From NCBI GenBank assembly GCA_964017195.1, contig OZ024895.1:15445034-15509033 (forward strand): DNA of 64,000 nt. Direction: 5' to 3'. A program made the translations under genes and the position numbers. Below are positions 11,521 through 23,306 of this stretch, one piece after another (within the stretch, counting starts at the first letter, position 1; the number at the start of each line of letters is the position of its first letter). The DNA comes from Siderastrea radians. Lineage: Eukaryota; Cnidaria; Anthozoa; Scleractinia; Rhizangiidae. The notes below the pieces were generated by a model. The model searched no databases and was not told the DNA's origin. It worked only from the letters and a program-made list of their open reading frames with translations.

Positions 11521-12949
11521 TAGTAATCGCACGCCAAAGTTGTTTGTTAGAGCGCCAAAATTATTTTTTAATTTATCTGTGTGAGGTCTGTACACTCTTC
11601 CTTATTCGATGGCATGAATTTTAAACATTATCCTATTAAATTTTTTCTTTGAGCAGTTTCTGATGCATTAAAATTATTTTATAGCAAAACAAAAAGACTT
11701 ACGAGATTAATTGTTATACCCAGGTCGTTAGATATGTCGGTGTTTTAAAAATTAAGTTCGCTTCTGGACCTGATGAAAGTTAGTCATCTTCCCAGGTACA
11801 TGTACAATTACATTATTGCGATAAGACGTGAAATTTTAGGATAACCTGGAATTTGATGTCGCGAATAAGACGTTCCGTGCGCATTTCAAATATTATAATT
11901 TTGTACAGTACTCTATACAGTGTTTACAATTGCACACCCGCACGCGGCGGCCTTTTGGTGAGAAGAAATTATTTGACCAACATTTTAGATGCCTTCAGCT
12001 AGAAGAATTTCAAGTTCATCTTCCACATCCAATGAAATAACGAATCACAATATAGCTAGGTGGTTTGACGATCTTTTATAGTTTTCGTGAGAGCCGATGC
12101 AACGATCTTGAATGCACTAATGTGTTTACAGATCGGGCATGAGATAAGAGCGCTGACAATTCCAGATTACGCACAAAGGAATCTTCGAAAAACCGCAGAT
12201 ATCCTAGATTTGTATTTGAAATGTCTGGTCCTCATTTGATTGCAAAATTTCCTTGCTGCATTGTTACAGAAAGAGCATCGCATTATTTTTCCAAGCATTT
12301 TAGGGAGCCGTAAAAAGATACCAAGGACACAGCAAAAGTCACGGTGAAAGAAGCGGACGAGTATTCCGACACAGTCAGACGACGGAAGCAGCATAAACAT
12401 CCGTTCCCTTGTATCTTTCTTCTTTTTGAAGTCCTTTAACATTATTCTTGATTAAAATATCGAGTGATCGAGCAATAGAGGAGCGGCTCGCACTATACGG
12501 TTGCCCGGTTCAGTCACGCTGTTTCTTGACTGAAAGTTCTCGATGTTGACTTGCGCTTTTTCGGCATCTTTGCCGAAGAAAACGGGCCAAGATTTACGCT
12601 TACGTTTTCAGCAAGGCATGACAATAAATAAAAGCAAACTCTGCGAACCTGTTACGAAAATCAAAATGACTTTTCAAAGAGAAAAACGTGTTACAAGATG
12701 CGCGTGTTTTTATTTCATTGAAAATCAACTGCTATTGAATGAGAAGGTACTTGGTTTTGAGAAAATAAGCTAAACTTCTTCCACAAAAAATAAAGTGACC
12801 CATCGATATAGGGTACGTGACTTCAGGAATACATGTGCACTTGCACTGAATCCAGGCGAAAAGAAAACGCTAACTGACCTTAATTCTCCATCAAAATCTG
12901 TAAAGTACGGAGCACTACGATTCTAATCTGTTGATTTGACGTGGCAAAA

Positions 12950-13110
12950 TGTGCCCCAGACGTGCCAAACTGTGCCTAAAATGTGCCTCAGCTGTGCCTG
13001 AAATGTGCCTAAGTTGTGCCTAAACTGTGCCTACACTGTGCCTAAGCTTTCTGTAAAACATGCCTTAACTGTGCCTAAAAAGTGCCTAGATTTGTGCCTA
13101 GAAGTTTTTT
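12950..13110 (+). repeat. 11-bp tandem cluster GTGCCTAAACT, second
   Basis: About ten further copies of the same 11-bp unit, in the same orientation as the first cluster, ending about 100-200 bp inside the right end of the nested element. More diverged copies continue to about 13145. Confidence 0.85.
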
Positions 13111-13829
13111 TCTTGTGCCTTGGCATGAAAGCTGTGCCTTTCACTGAAGCCTAAATTAGTGCATATGCACGGTGTTACGCTCGTGTACACCAGTAGCGTG
13201 CGCCAGGCCATAGGAAATTGACATGTGCAAATGTTCCGTTAACTACGTAGAAGACCAAAAAAATCGGCTTGAATTATGTTGACATGATAATGCACTCAAT
13301 TATTTACAAGAGATAGTAATAATTTTAAATATGCTACAACGATGTTGCAAACGTTTTAATTGATATATATGTGCAAATGTTTTGTTACTTAATTACAATT
13401 ACTTAAAGTGGGAAAAATCTGCTCGAATAATGCCTAGTTTCATTTTAGAAAAGTATTTCTCGAGTACATTATACTTATTATACAAAACAGAGTTTGATAA
13501 AACTTGAAACCAGTTTCTGAGATAAAGATACACTAATTTGAAAAGAAACCTGCTGGCACATGCCCGTTTCTGGTCAAAGTGTTTTTGACGTTCTCTGTCA
13601 CGGTTGGGTGAAGTGGGCATTCAAACTTGGCAGCGTATAGTTGCAGAGAACAAATCTCCTCGCTGAAAGGCTGAAATGCAGTGGGGCATCTTGTGACGAA
13701 GATGAGACTATCCTTAGACTGCCTCCTCAGGCGGGTGACGACCAGATCACCATGTGAAGGCGCGAGGTCTTCTGCTACCGCTTTGAATTCTGCTTACGTT
13801 ATGTTCCGCACTTCTCTTGGGGAGGCTTG

Positions 13830-15235
13830 TCAAAATCCCCAGTAGAGAACTACTCTACCCGCGAAAAGAAGAATGCCCATTTTAATTTGCTGTTGCTCAG
13901 GTTGTGAGTGCTCATCATCAACCGAGCCACTAAGAAGCGATGTCAGCACCTAGAACGAAGACAAACCAAAAAGAATAAATTAATTCACTGGGATGATCTG
14001 AGGCTAAGAATATGTGAACTAGCAAGAAGAATCAACAATTCCAAGCTGGGTTGATATTACCACGTAAGGTAAATGATCGATTTCTTTTATTGCTTTCGAA
14101 ATATAAGAAAATTAATACAACGGCCTACCTCCATAACAATTTCCTTTTGTGTTTCTGCGTATTCCACGTAACGTTTGGCCTGCTGGAGGGTTTCGAGAGA
14201 AATTTCTGATGGCGGTGTTGGTGGTTTTTGACCTTGTAGCAATTCATCAGTGATGAAGTTGAACACATGAAGGCTGGTGGTGACTCTTTGAAGGAGGTCA
14301 ATCTTTTTAGACTTCGAAGGTACATTTCCATTTTGAATGGCGTCATTGACTTCTTTGATGAAGTTGTCCTTAAGCGATGTCAAAGTTTGTAGGGCATCCT
14401 CGGAAAATGTGTAGTGGGATGGTCCAGCGGAGTCGTGCGCATCATGCATTTCCACGAAAATGTCTGCAACTTGCTTGACATGGACATTTTCACCTTGGAA
14501 CCACGTACGTGCTGCGTCAGTGTCAGCAGTAGATGAGCGTAGGCAAACAGGAAACAGGAACATGAACCTGTCCAAGAGACCATGTCCTTGGTCCATCCAG
14601 CAGAGCAGTCTTGCGGCGTATGGAACTTGCGTACAACCAAGGATCGAAAACGGGACATTGTGTGGAATTTCACATGTTCTCTCGGTGGCGTAGTGGTAGG
14701 AGGAGCTTTCCCCGGAAAACAACTCACACAGTATTTGCACATCACCAGTAGCATTGTCCTTGTCGGATTTTAACAGTTTGTTTAAAACTTCAAATACTTC
14801 AGGAGAGATAACGAAGGCTTTCTTGTGCTCGGCAATGGTCTTCACCAAAGCTGAAGAGGTGCATTTCTCAATAATGGTGTTGGTAAGATCACGTTCTGTT
14901 TGAACATCACAGATGGGCTGAAGTGCTCCCTCTTTTAAGACTTGTGATTTGCCCGTTCCAGGTGGGCCAACAAAAACCATGAAGAGGTTACAGGGCATCT
15001 CTTGTGAACCACAGCAGATGAGGAAGTTTTCAGCGAGGATATGAGCGGTTGTCGTCAAAAGGCAAGGTACAAGATATCCAGGGCAGGAACCAATTGATGC
15101 TGCTTTTTTGTTGACAAACTCTGCAACCCGTGGAGCGAACAGGGAATGGTAGTCGAAAGGTAAGGAAATCAATCTTCGATTCAGCTGTGCCCATGTTGTC
15201 TCGTGTTGTTTGGAAACTTTCGGTAATTTTGACAT
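13830..15235 (-). CDS. DUF3987-like P-loop ATPase carried by the Merlin-type element
   Basis: The main exon 15235-14129 is one open frame of 369 codons from an ATG, ending at a donor GAG/GTAGGC. A second exon, 13949-13830, follows an acceptor TTCGTTCTAG and adds 39 codons to a TGA, giving a possible 408-residue protein. Walker A is GPPGTGKS at residues 90-97. An ILGCTQVPYA block (199-208, sensor-1-like) and GLLDRFMFLFP (219-229, arginine-finger-like) follow, in the order seen in DUF3987 proteins (primase/helicase-associated ATPases of mobile elements). The Walker B position reads VISPEVFE rather than a clear D-E pair. The frame extends upstream to 15442, but that part looks non-coding. No stop or frameshift was found in the main exon, in contrast to the transposase. 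Confidence 0.7.
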
Positions 15236-16397
15236 CCTTAGATCTTGTGGCAAAGTCAACGTTACTGATGATAAGCGTTCGATCGATGCAATGGAAGGTA
15301 GTAAAATGATAGGGTAAACAAGTGTACGAGAGATAAATGGAAACAGAAATGCAGGCCTTCTGACAGAGTGTGGGAGTGCGGGGCCGCACAATTCGGTCAA
15401 ACCCGCACAATAATGCACAATTCGCAAAATCCCGCACAACACTGAAAGATTTGCTTAAACATTTAAATCAGGTATCCTATTGATTACCAAGATTCCAAAA
15501 AACTTTTTAGGCTATTTCCAGGCTATTTACCTTCCAAAACAATCGAGAAATCGCTTTCCTCGATCGCTCGAGCGGATGTAAAAACGACAAGGCGTTCTTT
15601 CGTCACTCTGCGCCGGCCTGGGCACTAGTTTCAGTTCGATCTACTTTCAGTCAACTTCAATAATCGAGTTTTGTTTTCGAGTGTATCACTTCCTCGTTCA
15701 GTTTAATAATATGCTGGGGAACAAAGAAGAAATACCGAAGAAATGAACCGTGGCACCGAAATGACTGTCACTGTTTCTGAATTATTTTCGCAATGGACTG
15801 ATTGAATTTGCGAATTGACAAAGAAACTGAATCGTCAAACTTTCTAATTGGTCAGAAGAAAATCATTAAGTTCTGATCTGCATACTAGATTTGAATTTTT
15901 TCATTCACGTGAAAGGCATTAATTCATTCAAGAAAATGCAAGTTCTACGATCTACTTGGTAAGTTGGTGAGAAAAACAAACATGCCATCAAACACTGTAT
16001 CAAATCACATTTGGCACGCAATTTGCATACATCTCGGGTTGTGTTTTTGTGGCTAACTTCGAAGAATTTGACTGTGAACCTTTACGGGGAATTATTCACA
16101 CTTACATATTATTAATTAAAGACAGCAAAACTGCAGGGATTTTTTTTATAAAGCAACTCATTTAGATCGGAAATATTTTATACCGAAGTTTTATTTTGGT
16201 TTTATACGTGCGTTAATAAAACCCGGTCGAGTTTATTGTGTCACACAGTTCTGGTTTCGAGTCAAACAACGCTTTGGTAAGAAAAAAAAGCCACAAATTG
16301 GCAACTGCTGGGTATATATCTATCGCCAAAGAAAGAAATTTAGTCGCATTTTCGTTTATACAGAATTTCCTCCCTGTCGGGTCTGGGTAGAACATTG

Positions 16398-16887
16398 GAG
16401 ATTGAGCATTTGGTTTGTCACAAGATTACGCAATTTGTTGAAATCAACGAGTCGAAGATAGGTAAAAGGAAATATCACCGGGGACATGTTGTGGAAGGGC
16501 AGTGGGTATTTGGAGGAATTGAAGTGGACTCAAGAAAGTGCTTCATTGTTACAGTCGAGGATCGAACAGAAGCGACCTTGATCGGCCACATTCAAGATTG
16601 GATCGAACCAGGTACTACAATTGTGAGCAATTGCTGGAAAGGTTACATCAACTTAGCGAAATACGGTTACAAACACAAAACAGTGAATCATTCAGTTGAA
16701 TTTGTTTGACACAAACAAAATCGAAGGCCAGTGGAGGCAATTGAAAGTTCATCTGCCAACGTACGGGAGGAAAAAGGAGCATTATGCCTCATATATCACG
16801 GAATTCATTTGGCGATATGTCAATCGAGGTAAAGACTCGTTCCACGTATTTTTAAAGGACGTTGCAAGTGTTCATAAAATCGATTAA
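16398..16887 (+). pseudogene. Merlin/ISXO2-type DDE transposase, C-terminal part, broken
   Basis: The frame contains EINESKIGKRKYHRGHVVEG, then QWVFGGIEVDSRKCF, EPGTTIVSNCWKGY, TVNHSVEF, NKIEGQWRQLKVHLP and a C-terminal tail. These are the order and spacing of the ISXO2-like DDE domain of Merlin transposases. A one-base frame break near 16705 puts a stop after NHSVEFV and moves NKIEGQW into another frame. The first acidic catalytic residue, normally D in E-I-D-E-S, reads N. No N-terminal zinc-binding part is recognisable upstream. This copy is therefore inactive, and the element would depend on another source of transposase. Confidence 0.85.
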
Positions 16888-17074
16888 TTCAAACAGATTG
16901 TGTGACATGAATATTAAGGATTGTTTTCTTTTTTCGAATTGAGCAATTGTCATGTTTGAAAGACGAGTATTAATAATGTCATCGCACATGTTTAAAATAT
17001 GTTCTCTTGTTGTAAGATTTTAAAGAACGAAGAATGTTTTACTGTTTTGTTGCGGTTATAGACGGTGTAATAAC

Positions 17075-17260
17075 TGGGACGGCGTACCGCATAGCCAACT
17101 TGTGAATTTGAATAAATTACACTTTTCATTTGAATTAATGAATTCACTGAGCACTTCATAGAACTGCGACTGCGTACCACGTAGCCAACTTGCAACATAC
17201 AAATTTCAATTGAATTAATGTATTCATTGAGTACCATGTAGCCGGCTACGCAGAAGTTAA
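17075..17260. repeat. Right subterminal repeats of the Merlin-type element
   Basis: GCGTACCGCATAGCCAACTT (17084), GCGTACCACGTAGCCAACTT (17171) and a third TACCATGTAGCCGGCTACGC (17232) are inverted versions of the left array core. They are separated by AT-rich spacers containing TTGAATTAATG. Only about three units remain, against ten on the left. Confidence 0.85.
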
Positions 17261-17299
17261 TCGATGTGGCAGGGTATTCTGCAGTTAAGCCCTCTATTC

Positions 17300-18053
17300 G
17301 GTACGCTGAAACTGATTAATTGAGTAGCATGTGCTGAAAACTTTCCCGCTGATGACAAAATAGCATATACAAATTTAAGCTTATGTTCCTCGTTCAAAAA
17401 TCTTGCCTTGAAAAATAGCAGAGTAACGTGAATATTTGAATTTCACCTTTTCTCAAACAGCTGAGAAAAGTTGTTTTGTGTGTCTTTACAAAGGCAGAAA
17501 TATGAAAAGCAAAGGAATGTGCAAAGGGAATACAATGCAAAGGGAATACAAGTTTTGTTTAATTCTTAGAAAAGTAAAATTACTTCAAAACACTTATTCC
17601 TTACCTGCAGAAGAAAAAGATGGCGCGTGATAAAAGAATCAAAATGTCTTTAAGCATGGTGAAAAAAAATTGATAAAACAGAGGAAAACAAGCTCTGAAT
17701 CACTTCAAACTTTGTCATGATGAACATTGGCCACCATTTTGTCTCCCACAATTCATAGCTGCACCGTCACCCCAAGGCACTGTCAAACATTGATTCACGG
17801 GCAGCCCAAGTATGCCATGTGTTTTGCATATATTACTGTTCATATATGATTGCACCTTTGTTAAAATATAAGAGTTTGTATATGTAACAAATCCGCTTCG
17901 TATGCCAGAAATATCAAATAACTTGGAATAAATCAAAGGGCTATGAGCCAACTCGTGAATGGAGTGCTAATTTTGAGGCCACAAACCTCTTTTCAAAAAA
18001 AGTGTAATTTTTAAGATGTTTTACTGCCATGTGTAGCATGGCATCTTAACCAA
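17300..18053. other. Intron 1 of the Ig gene, nothing recognised
   Basis: AT-rich sequence between the Merlin-type element and a hAT-like MITE. The frames at 17436-17630 and 17715-17951 are short and match nothing I know. Confidence 0.4.
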
Positions 18054-18054
18054 T

Positions 18055-18223
18055 CAGTGCTTTCAGTAAGCACTGAGAACCGACAAAAAGCATCTGCAAA
18101 TTCGCTCAAAGAAGTCAGCTACTTTTTTTTCTAAATTTACATGTAGATTTTGTAAATTTTGTTGATGCAGTCGGCTACTCTACTTTAACCAGCTGCCTAC
18201 TTTAAATTTTATTGAAACCCCTG
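18055..18223 (-). mobile_element. hAT-like MITE family A, copy 1 (inverted)
   Basis: The ends are CAGTGCTTTC at one side and the complement of CAGGGGTTTCAATAAAATTT at the other. The sequence is the diverged reverse complement of the copies at 50677 and 57834. Flanks ACCAAT and ACCACT suggest an imperfect 6-bp duplication. Confidence 0.7.
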
Positions 18224-19095
18224 ACCACTTATTAAAGCAGAGCGGATTTTTTTAAATTTTAGTTCTGTGAATCGAGTAATAGACAAAGAATTCGAAACAG
18301 TGTGAAAAGAGTGCATCTCCTGCGTGTTTTGGCATGTTGGGCATAAATTAATTTTTGTCACGAGCACAAAAACAACCCAAATGGGCAGTAGGTAAATGAA
18401 CATTGTTGGCTCCCCAAATTAGCTTCTTTTTACACTAGAATAGTTAAATTAATATATTCTGATTAAAAAGAAAAATCGGTTATGTATCAATTACAAAAAC
18501 TTGAATTCCAGCTTGCCCTTCAAGCAAGCAAGTCTCAGAATTTGCTTGCCCGAGCCAATTTCCCACTTGCTCGTGTCTAAAAAAAAATTTCTCATGCTCA
18601 TTAATAACTCATGGGGCATGGACAACGATCTCACAAAGTGTTTAACAAGTGATTGCTCTCCTTCTGTTGCACGTTTCCTATGTAATGTGGGAAATTGTTC
18701 ACATTTACTATCCTCCTGTCGATTTCATGATACTGTTCTAGTATGTAACATTAATTTTTACTGACTGAATGCGCTAAGTTGGGGTGGATCAGGGTTTAAA
18801 GACTTTTATTTTAACCCACATGTAATAGTAGGTATTAATTTAGGATTAAGTGAATTAGAAAAAGCCTCATGGAAATTTGGAAGACATTGATGGTTAAGTA
18901 AAGCATTGGTCTTGAATTTGTAACAGACCGCATTCAAAACGCACATTTGTTGTGAAAAGAAATTTGATCCAGGCAGATTTTGATCACAACCAGTGTAGTT
19001 GTCAGATCATCATCTTTCCAGACCTCAGAGCATGAAAAGCCTGAAAATGTGCTTGCGTTTATAATCCTGAATTGGAAGCTTGCTCCAAAAGTTTA
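18224..19095. other. Intron 1, nothing recognised apart from diffuse repeat C
   Basis: CCAAATTAGCTTCTTTTTAC at 18414-18433 resembles 35057-35076 (CCAAATTAACTTCTTTTTAC), a dispersed repeat. A TTGCCC/GGGCAAG-rich patch at 18510-18570 resembles 25855-25930. No gene seen. Confidence 0.4.
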
Positions 19096-20518
19096 CTCCA
19101 CAGGGCTGGAAATAACGGCCAGTCAACGGACAATGTCCGGCCTGATTGGGGGTTTGACCGGTCAAATGTTCGCCTTGCCAGTCATGTTGACCGGTCACAT
19201 TCGATCATATTGAAATGATCTACATTGTAAAGTTTCTATGTTGTTTTTCGGTTACAAGCCGCACTGTTTTCTTTTTCTTTTTTTTTCACGAAAGCCAGTA
19301 TTTCTGCCAAAAATTATCGCTAATTCGGGTTGCGTCTTATAGACAAATATTTTCCGGCAACGAATTCTAAAGATCTTGATTTTCATTAAAATTAGGCTGA
19401 TAACAAAAGAGAAAACTTGTTGGTCATTGACGTTTCTGCAACATCAACATTCAGCTCATATGCGATAACCTTTTAAAAGAAAATTAAGCGACAGAATGGT
19501 TTGAGAAACAACATAACAAAGCCGTAGTTGCATATAGTACGTGCTTGAAAGCACATGCTCAGTAACATGACAACGTTGACAACGTTGTTGGATTGTCAGT
19601 CGAGAAAGGAAACCTACCTTCTTCATCCACCCAGTGAAACTTTCCTCCAAGGTAGCGCCTGGATTTTCAGGTGCCTAATTCTTTTGAAGGTGACACTCGG
19701 GGCGAGTCAGTTTTCGCCATTCGCATTTACTGCTAACTGTGACGGTGAAAGTTATCGGCACAGCAAGTTGTTCTCGGCACTTTTTTGCTTGTATTTATTC
19801 TAGTTTTATTGCTGTACTTGGGCAACATGGATCAAAACAGCATAAACTGAAGATGTAAGTCATTGCACTATGACATTTTAGAAGCGTGACAATTTTGTTT
19901 TTATTAATTACCGAAAACTTGTGCGCTCGTGTTTGTGCAAATGACTTTTACGTCATTGTTTACGATCTCACTTTCGGCTGACTTGATTGTGAGCAAATTC
20001 AGTTGTGATTGAAAGAAACTTGAGAAAAGTTTTTCTTTAGTTCCACATTGTGACCACGTATTTTAATGATGTTTTTTAGTTTGAAAACTTGAGTTGCAAA
20101 GTTTGGGATGCGTCTAATGGCCGAGTGCGCCTTATAAAAGAAAAAGTATGTATATTTATTTTTTCTGAAGTATCTCAGCGGTCCGGAATCCTAAATCCTT
20201 GAATCTGATTGGCTAATGATGCGCGCTCCAGCGGTCCAGATTTTCCCATCTGGACCCCGCGTATGGACCGCTCTAATCTGCGGGAAAACTTGAAGTGAAA
20301 TCATTCTACTCCCGCACAACAAAACGTTCGATTTTTCTTCTTAAAATGGAACTTTTCTCTCACTAACCATTGTAAAGTGAAAGGAAAAATCAGCAATGGA
20401 ATAAAAGGCCTGGTTATTCTCCGAAAAAGGCGAGTACTCCTGTGTTTTTGTTAAGAAAATTTTGCTGGCTTGCTTTTTTCGAGTTGTAGTTTTCTTATTG
20501 ACACGCCATTTGATTTAA

Positions 20519-22663
20519 GGTGGCTCCATATAGTTTTTCAGCGTGCGAGGAATGGGAACTAAATTGGCACAAGTGCGCGCGCGAGGAGCACGACAGTCCA
20601 AGTCAGATAACATGTGCCAATCAACCTCCCAGGCGAACTTTTCCAAAATCCGATTGAGGCATCTTTATGGCTTACCTTTTCAAAACCTGTCGAGCACATA
20701 GCAGTGAAATTATGAAAAGCCTTTAGTTTAATCGTTTTTGTAGCTGACAGTTGCAGTCCTATGATAGTTCTACGATTGTAGGACTGGATTGATTGCAATC
20801 TTTAAGTTCAAGCAACACAGAGAGGACTAAAAACGTTGCACGAATTATTACGCGCCTTCAAGAATTATGCATGAAGAACTTCTTTCCGTTCTCAACTTGA
20901 AATATCAGTGCTGTCCAGGTCAGCTGTCGAGAATCTCTGGGATGAGAAGCTTAAGTTTGTTTGGATCGAGCCTAAGTGTAAGTAATTTTTGAGAAAAGTG
21001 CTTTAATTTTGCCTTTCTAACAAGCCGTCTATTTTTTGTCGGGTAAGTTGTCTCTGCGGCTGTTCTCATACGGTTTCAGCCAAATACAGCTGCCTTGTGA
21101 ATTTTATTGAGCGATGAATAGATTACACACTTGTAACGAGGTAACAGTTGTCATTGAATTTTGATAGAAGTTGAAACTCAAAAGGACACTTATATTTCAG
21201 TGTCCATTTATCAGTCACCAGTAGCTTTTGATCTAAGTTTCACTTGTGTCGACAATGTGCGACTTCAAAAACTTCGGTGGTCTTAAATAAAACCGAAAAT
21301 TGAAAAAAGTTATATTGTACCTAAGCTCAAATACAATATTTATTTTTCCGAAAAATTTTTGCCTAGAATGACGGTATTCAGTGAAGGAATAAAGGATGAG
21401 TGTCGAGTTGACAGCCGGTTCTAAAACAGTTGGCATTTCGCAGGCGTTCTGTTGACTTGTTGAACCTTGCAGAAAGATAATGTGGTCTTTTCAAAACGTA
21501 TCATTTCTTGTGGACATTTTTGTTCCCTTTCTCCAACGTCTGCCTTTAAATGTAAATTGAAAGCTTATTTATATACTATTTGCTATTCCATGCCGTTATC
21601 AAACGCGCAAGTAGCCGCTAAGAAACAACGCGGGTCTCGGCAGACAAAATATTGAGCTTACAACATAAAAAGAACGAGCTTCCCTGCTTTTCTCGGGTGG
21701 CAGACCAAAAGATGTTCTAAGAGCAAGCATGACCGCTTTAGTTTTTTTCTTGAAGAACGGTTGTAATCAGGTACATGTAATGGTGAAAATGAAACTGAAA
21801 GTGGTTTAATGATTCTGCGTTCTGGAAACTTAGGAAATTTTTTGCTGCTGGCAATAAAGTGGTGGCTTCGTTCGAGTTTTTATATCGCGAATCGGTATAA
21901 ATTTTCTTCCTTTTTGTTTGTTTGTTCGTTTCTTTCTTTATTTTTGCGAATTTTTTGGTCACATGGATCCTTTACAGTAAAGGAAAGCAGTTGTCCAGAA
22001 AAATGTTGTTCTTTGGAAAGAAAAGCTTTAGGAAAGCTTTTCTAACGCTTACCCGCGAGCTGTCCACGCTCGTCCATGCAAAAGGAATCATGAGCGTGCG
22101 CAACCCCGTAACTTGAAGAATTTTTATTTTGTTAACGTGCAGAAAAAAGGTGGGTTTTGAGGCATTTTCAAACGCTAATTGCGCGTGTTCCACTCAGTGA
22201 AATTTTTTTTAAATTGGAACATTTGTAGGATTTTTGTGTTTTTCAGTCATACATTACTAAAGTAAGAGTAATTTTTGTACATGCACTTCTGCATTGATCG
22301 TCGAAAACGGAAATTTACTATTCTGACAAAACGTATGTACAAAATTTCTCACAGCTTTGCCAGCTGAGACTTCTCAAACGACAACATCTTTACAACAAAA
22401 ATAGCGAAAATTCACCATGTAAAAACCAAGAAATGACGTGAAGAAACTGGGTAAGCTTAAAAAATGAGCCAAACAACTATATCCGTGGTTGCCATGGAAA
22501 TGGGCCAGGCCCAGAAATTGTGACTTTTTTGAAAAGTACAAAGGCTAGGCTAGTTGCTTTTGTAGCGTTTCCCTAGTGAAATGTAAATCAATGTCCTGAA
22601 AATCATCAAAAAAGTTATGTATATTTGTCTGTTGAAACTGATGAGAAACTGTATGGAGCCACC
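20519..22663. mobile_element. TTAA-type DNA transposon (non-autonomous), 2.1 kb
   Basis: Left end GGTGGCTCCATATAGTTTTT (20519) and right end, in reverse complement, GGTGGCTCCATACAGTTTCT (ending 22663), flanked by TTAA on both sides (20515-20518, 22664-22667). A TTAA duplication is used by the piggyBac and Kolobok superfamilies. The ends are unlike classical piggyBac CCC ends, so Kolobok is more likely. Short frames only. It is inserted in the hAT-like element. Confidence 0.75.
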
Positions 22664-23167
22664 TTAACACGGGTTAATTGCAAGGTAGTCTTTTGACCTC
22701 CGTTTCTCAGTTGAAATTTCGTTATTTTCCTCGGAGATCTCTTTTCTACTCTCGTCCCATTTAGCCTTATTCAAGACAATATGATTATTAATGATTGTTA
22801 GCTAAAATAGTCAAACAAGAAACCTCGCAACGCTGTGTCTTGTTTCAACAAGAACTGCTGCATGTGAACAGGTTTTTTATACAGTTTAGTTTTCTCTAAG
22901 AATCGATTTGCAAAAATCTTGACCAAGAACAAACAACGTCGGGGTTTGTTCTTAACACTTGTTGTTTTATGATATATGTTTAGTTGTGTTTTATCGTTAG
23001 TCTATCCTTTATCCCTACGGTTTGCTAGCGGCTCTTTCTCAGAAGCTTAATAATTTTAACTTAAGTTTGATCGTGGGAACTAGCGCACATAAAAGGACTG
23101 TTTACAAACAGTTCTCAAACCAATTCGCCTCGTTCCACCTCCAAAATTGCAGAAAAAATAAACACAT

Positions 23168-23306
23168 TATTCACCGGCCTAGGATGGTCCGTATAGGGAA
23201 AAACTGTGCCCGAGGTCTTGACTACGGCCCAAGGCCGCAGGCCGAGGGCCATACTCAAGACTGAGGGCACAGTTTTTCCCTATACGGACCTCCCGGCTGG
23301 TGAATA
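23168..23306. mobile_element. Palindromic MITE (139 bp)
   Basis: TTATTCACCGGCC...GTCCGTATAGGGAAAAACTG is mirrored by CAGTTTTTCCCTATACGGAC...GGCTGGTGAATAA. The arms are about 60 bp around a short centre rich in GGCC. Confidence 0.8.

Larger units (their letters stand above)
10682..13209. mobile_element. Nested non-autonomous element with 11-bp-period repeats
   Basis: The termini are near-perfect inverted repeats of about 27 bp: left starts GGCCTGGCGCACGCTACTGG at 10682, and the reverse complement ends at 13209. They are flanked by ATAG (10678-10681 and 13210-13213), a probable 4-bp target duplication. No open frame longer than about 90 codons was found. Two clusters of an 11-bp repeat (11338-11520 and 12950-13110) lie inside. 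The element is inserted in the Merlin-type transposon. Superfamily not assigned. Confidence 0.75.
9964..17291. mobile_element. Large Merlin-type DNA transposon with ATPase gene (7.3 kb)
   Basis: The termini are inverted repeats of about 28 bp: left from 9964 (GGAGTAACTGCAGAATACCC), right ending 17291 as the reverse complement with two mismatches near the tip. They are flanked by a perfect 8-bp direct repeat CTCTATTC (9956-9963 and 17292-17299). An 8-9 bp duplication and ends starting GG are typical of Merlin (IS1016-like) elements. Inside are a Merlin/ISXO2-type DDE transposase relic (16398-16887, +), an intact DUF3987-like ATPase gene (15235-13830, -), a ten-copy subterminal array on the left, inverted copies of it on the right, and a nested 2.5 kb element. 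Known Merlin elements are usually 1-3 kb with a single transposase gene, so size and content are unusual. Confidence 0.85.
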
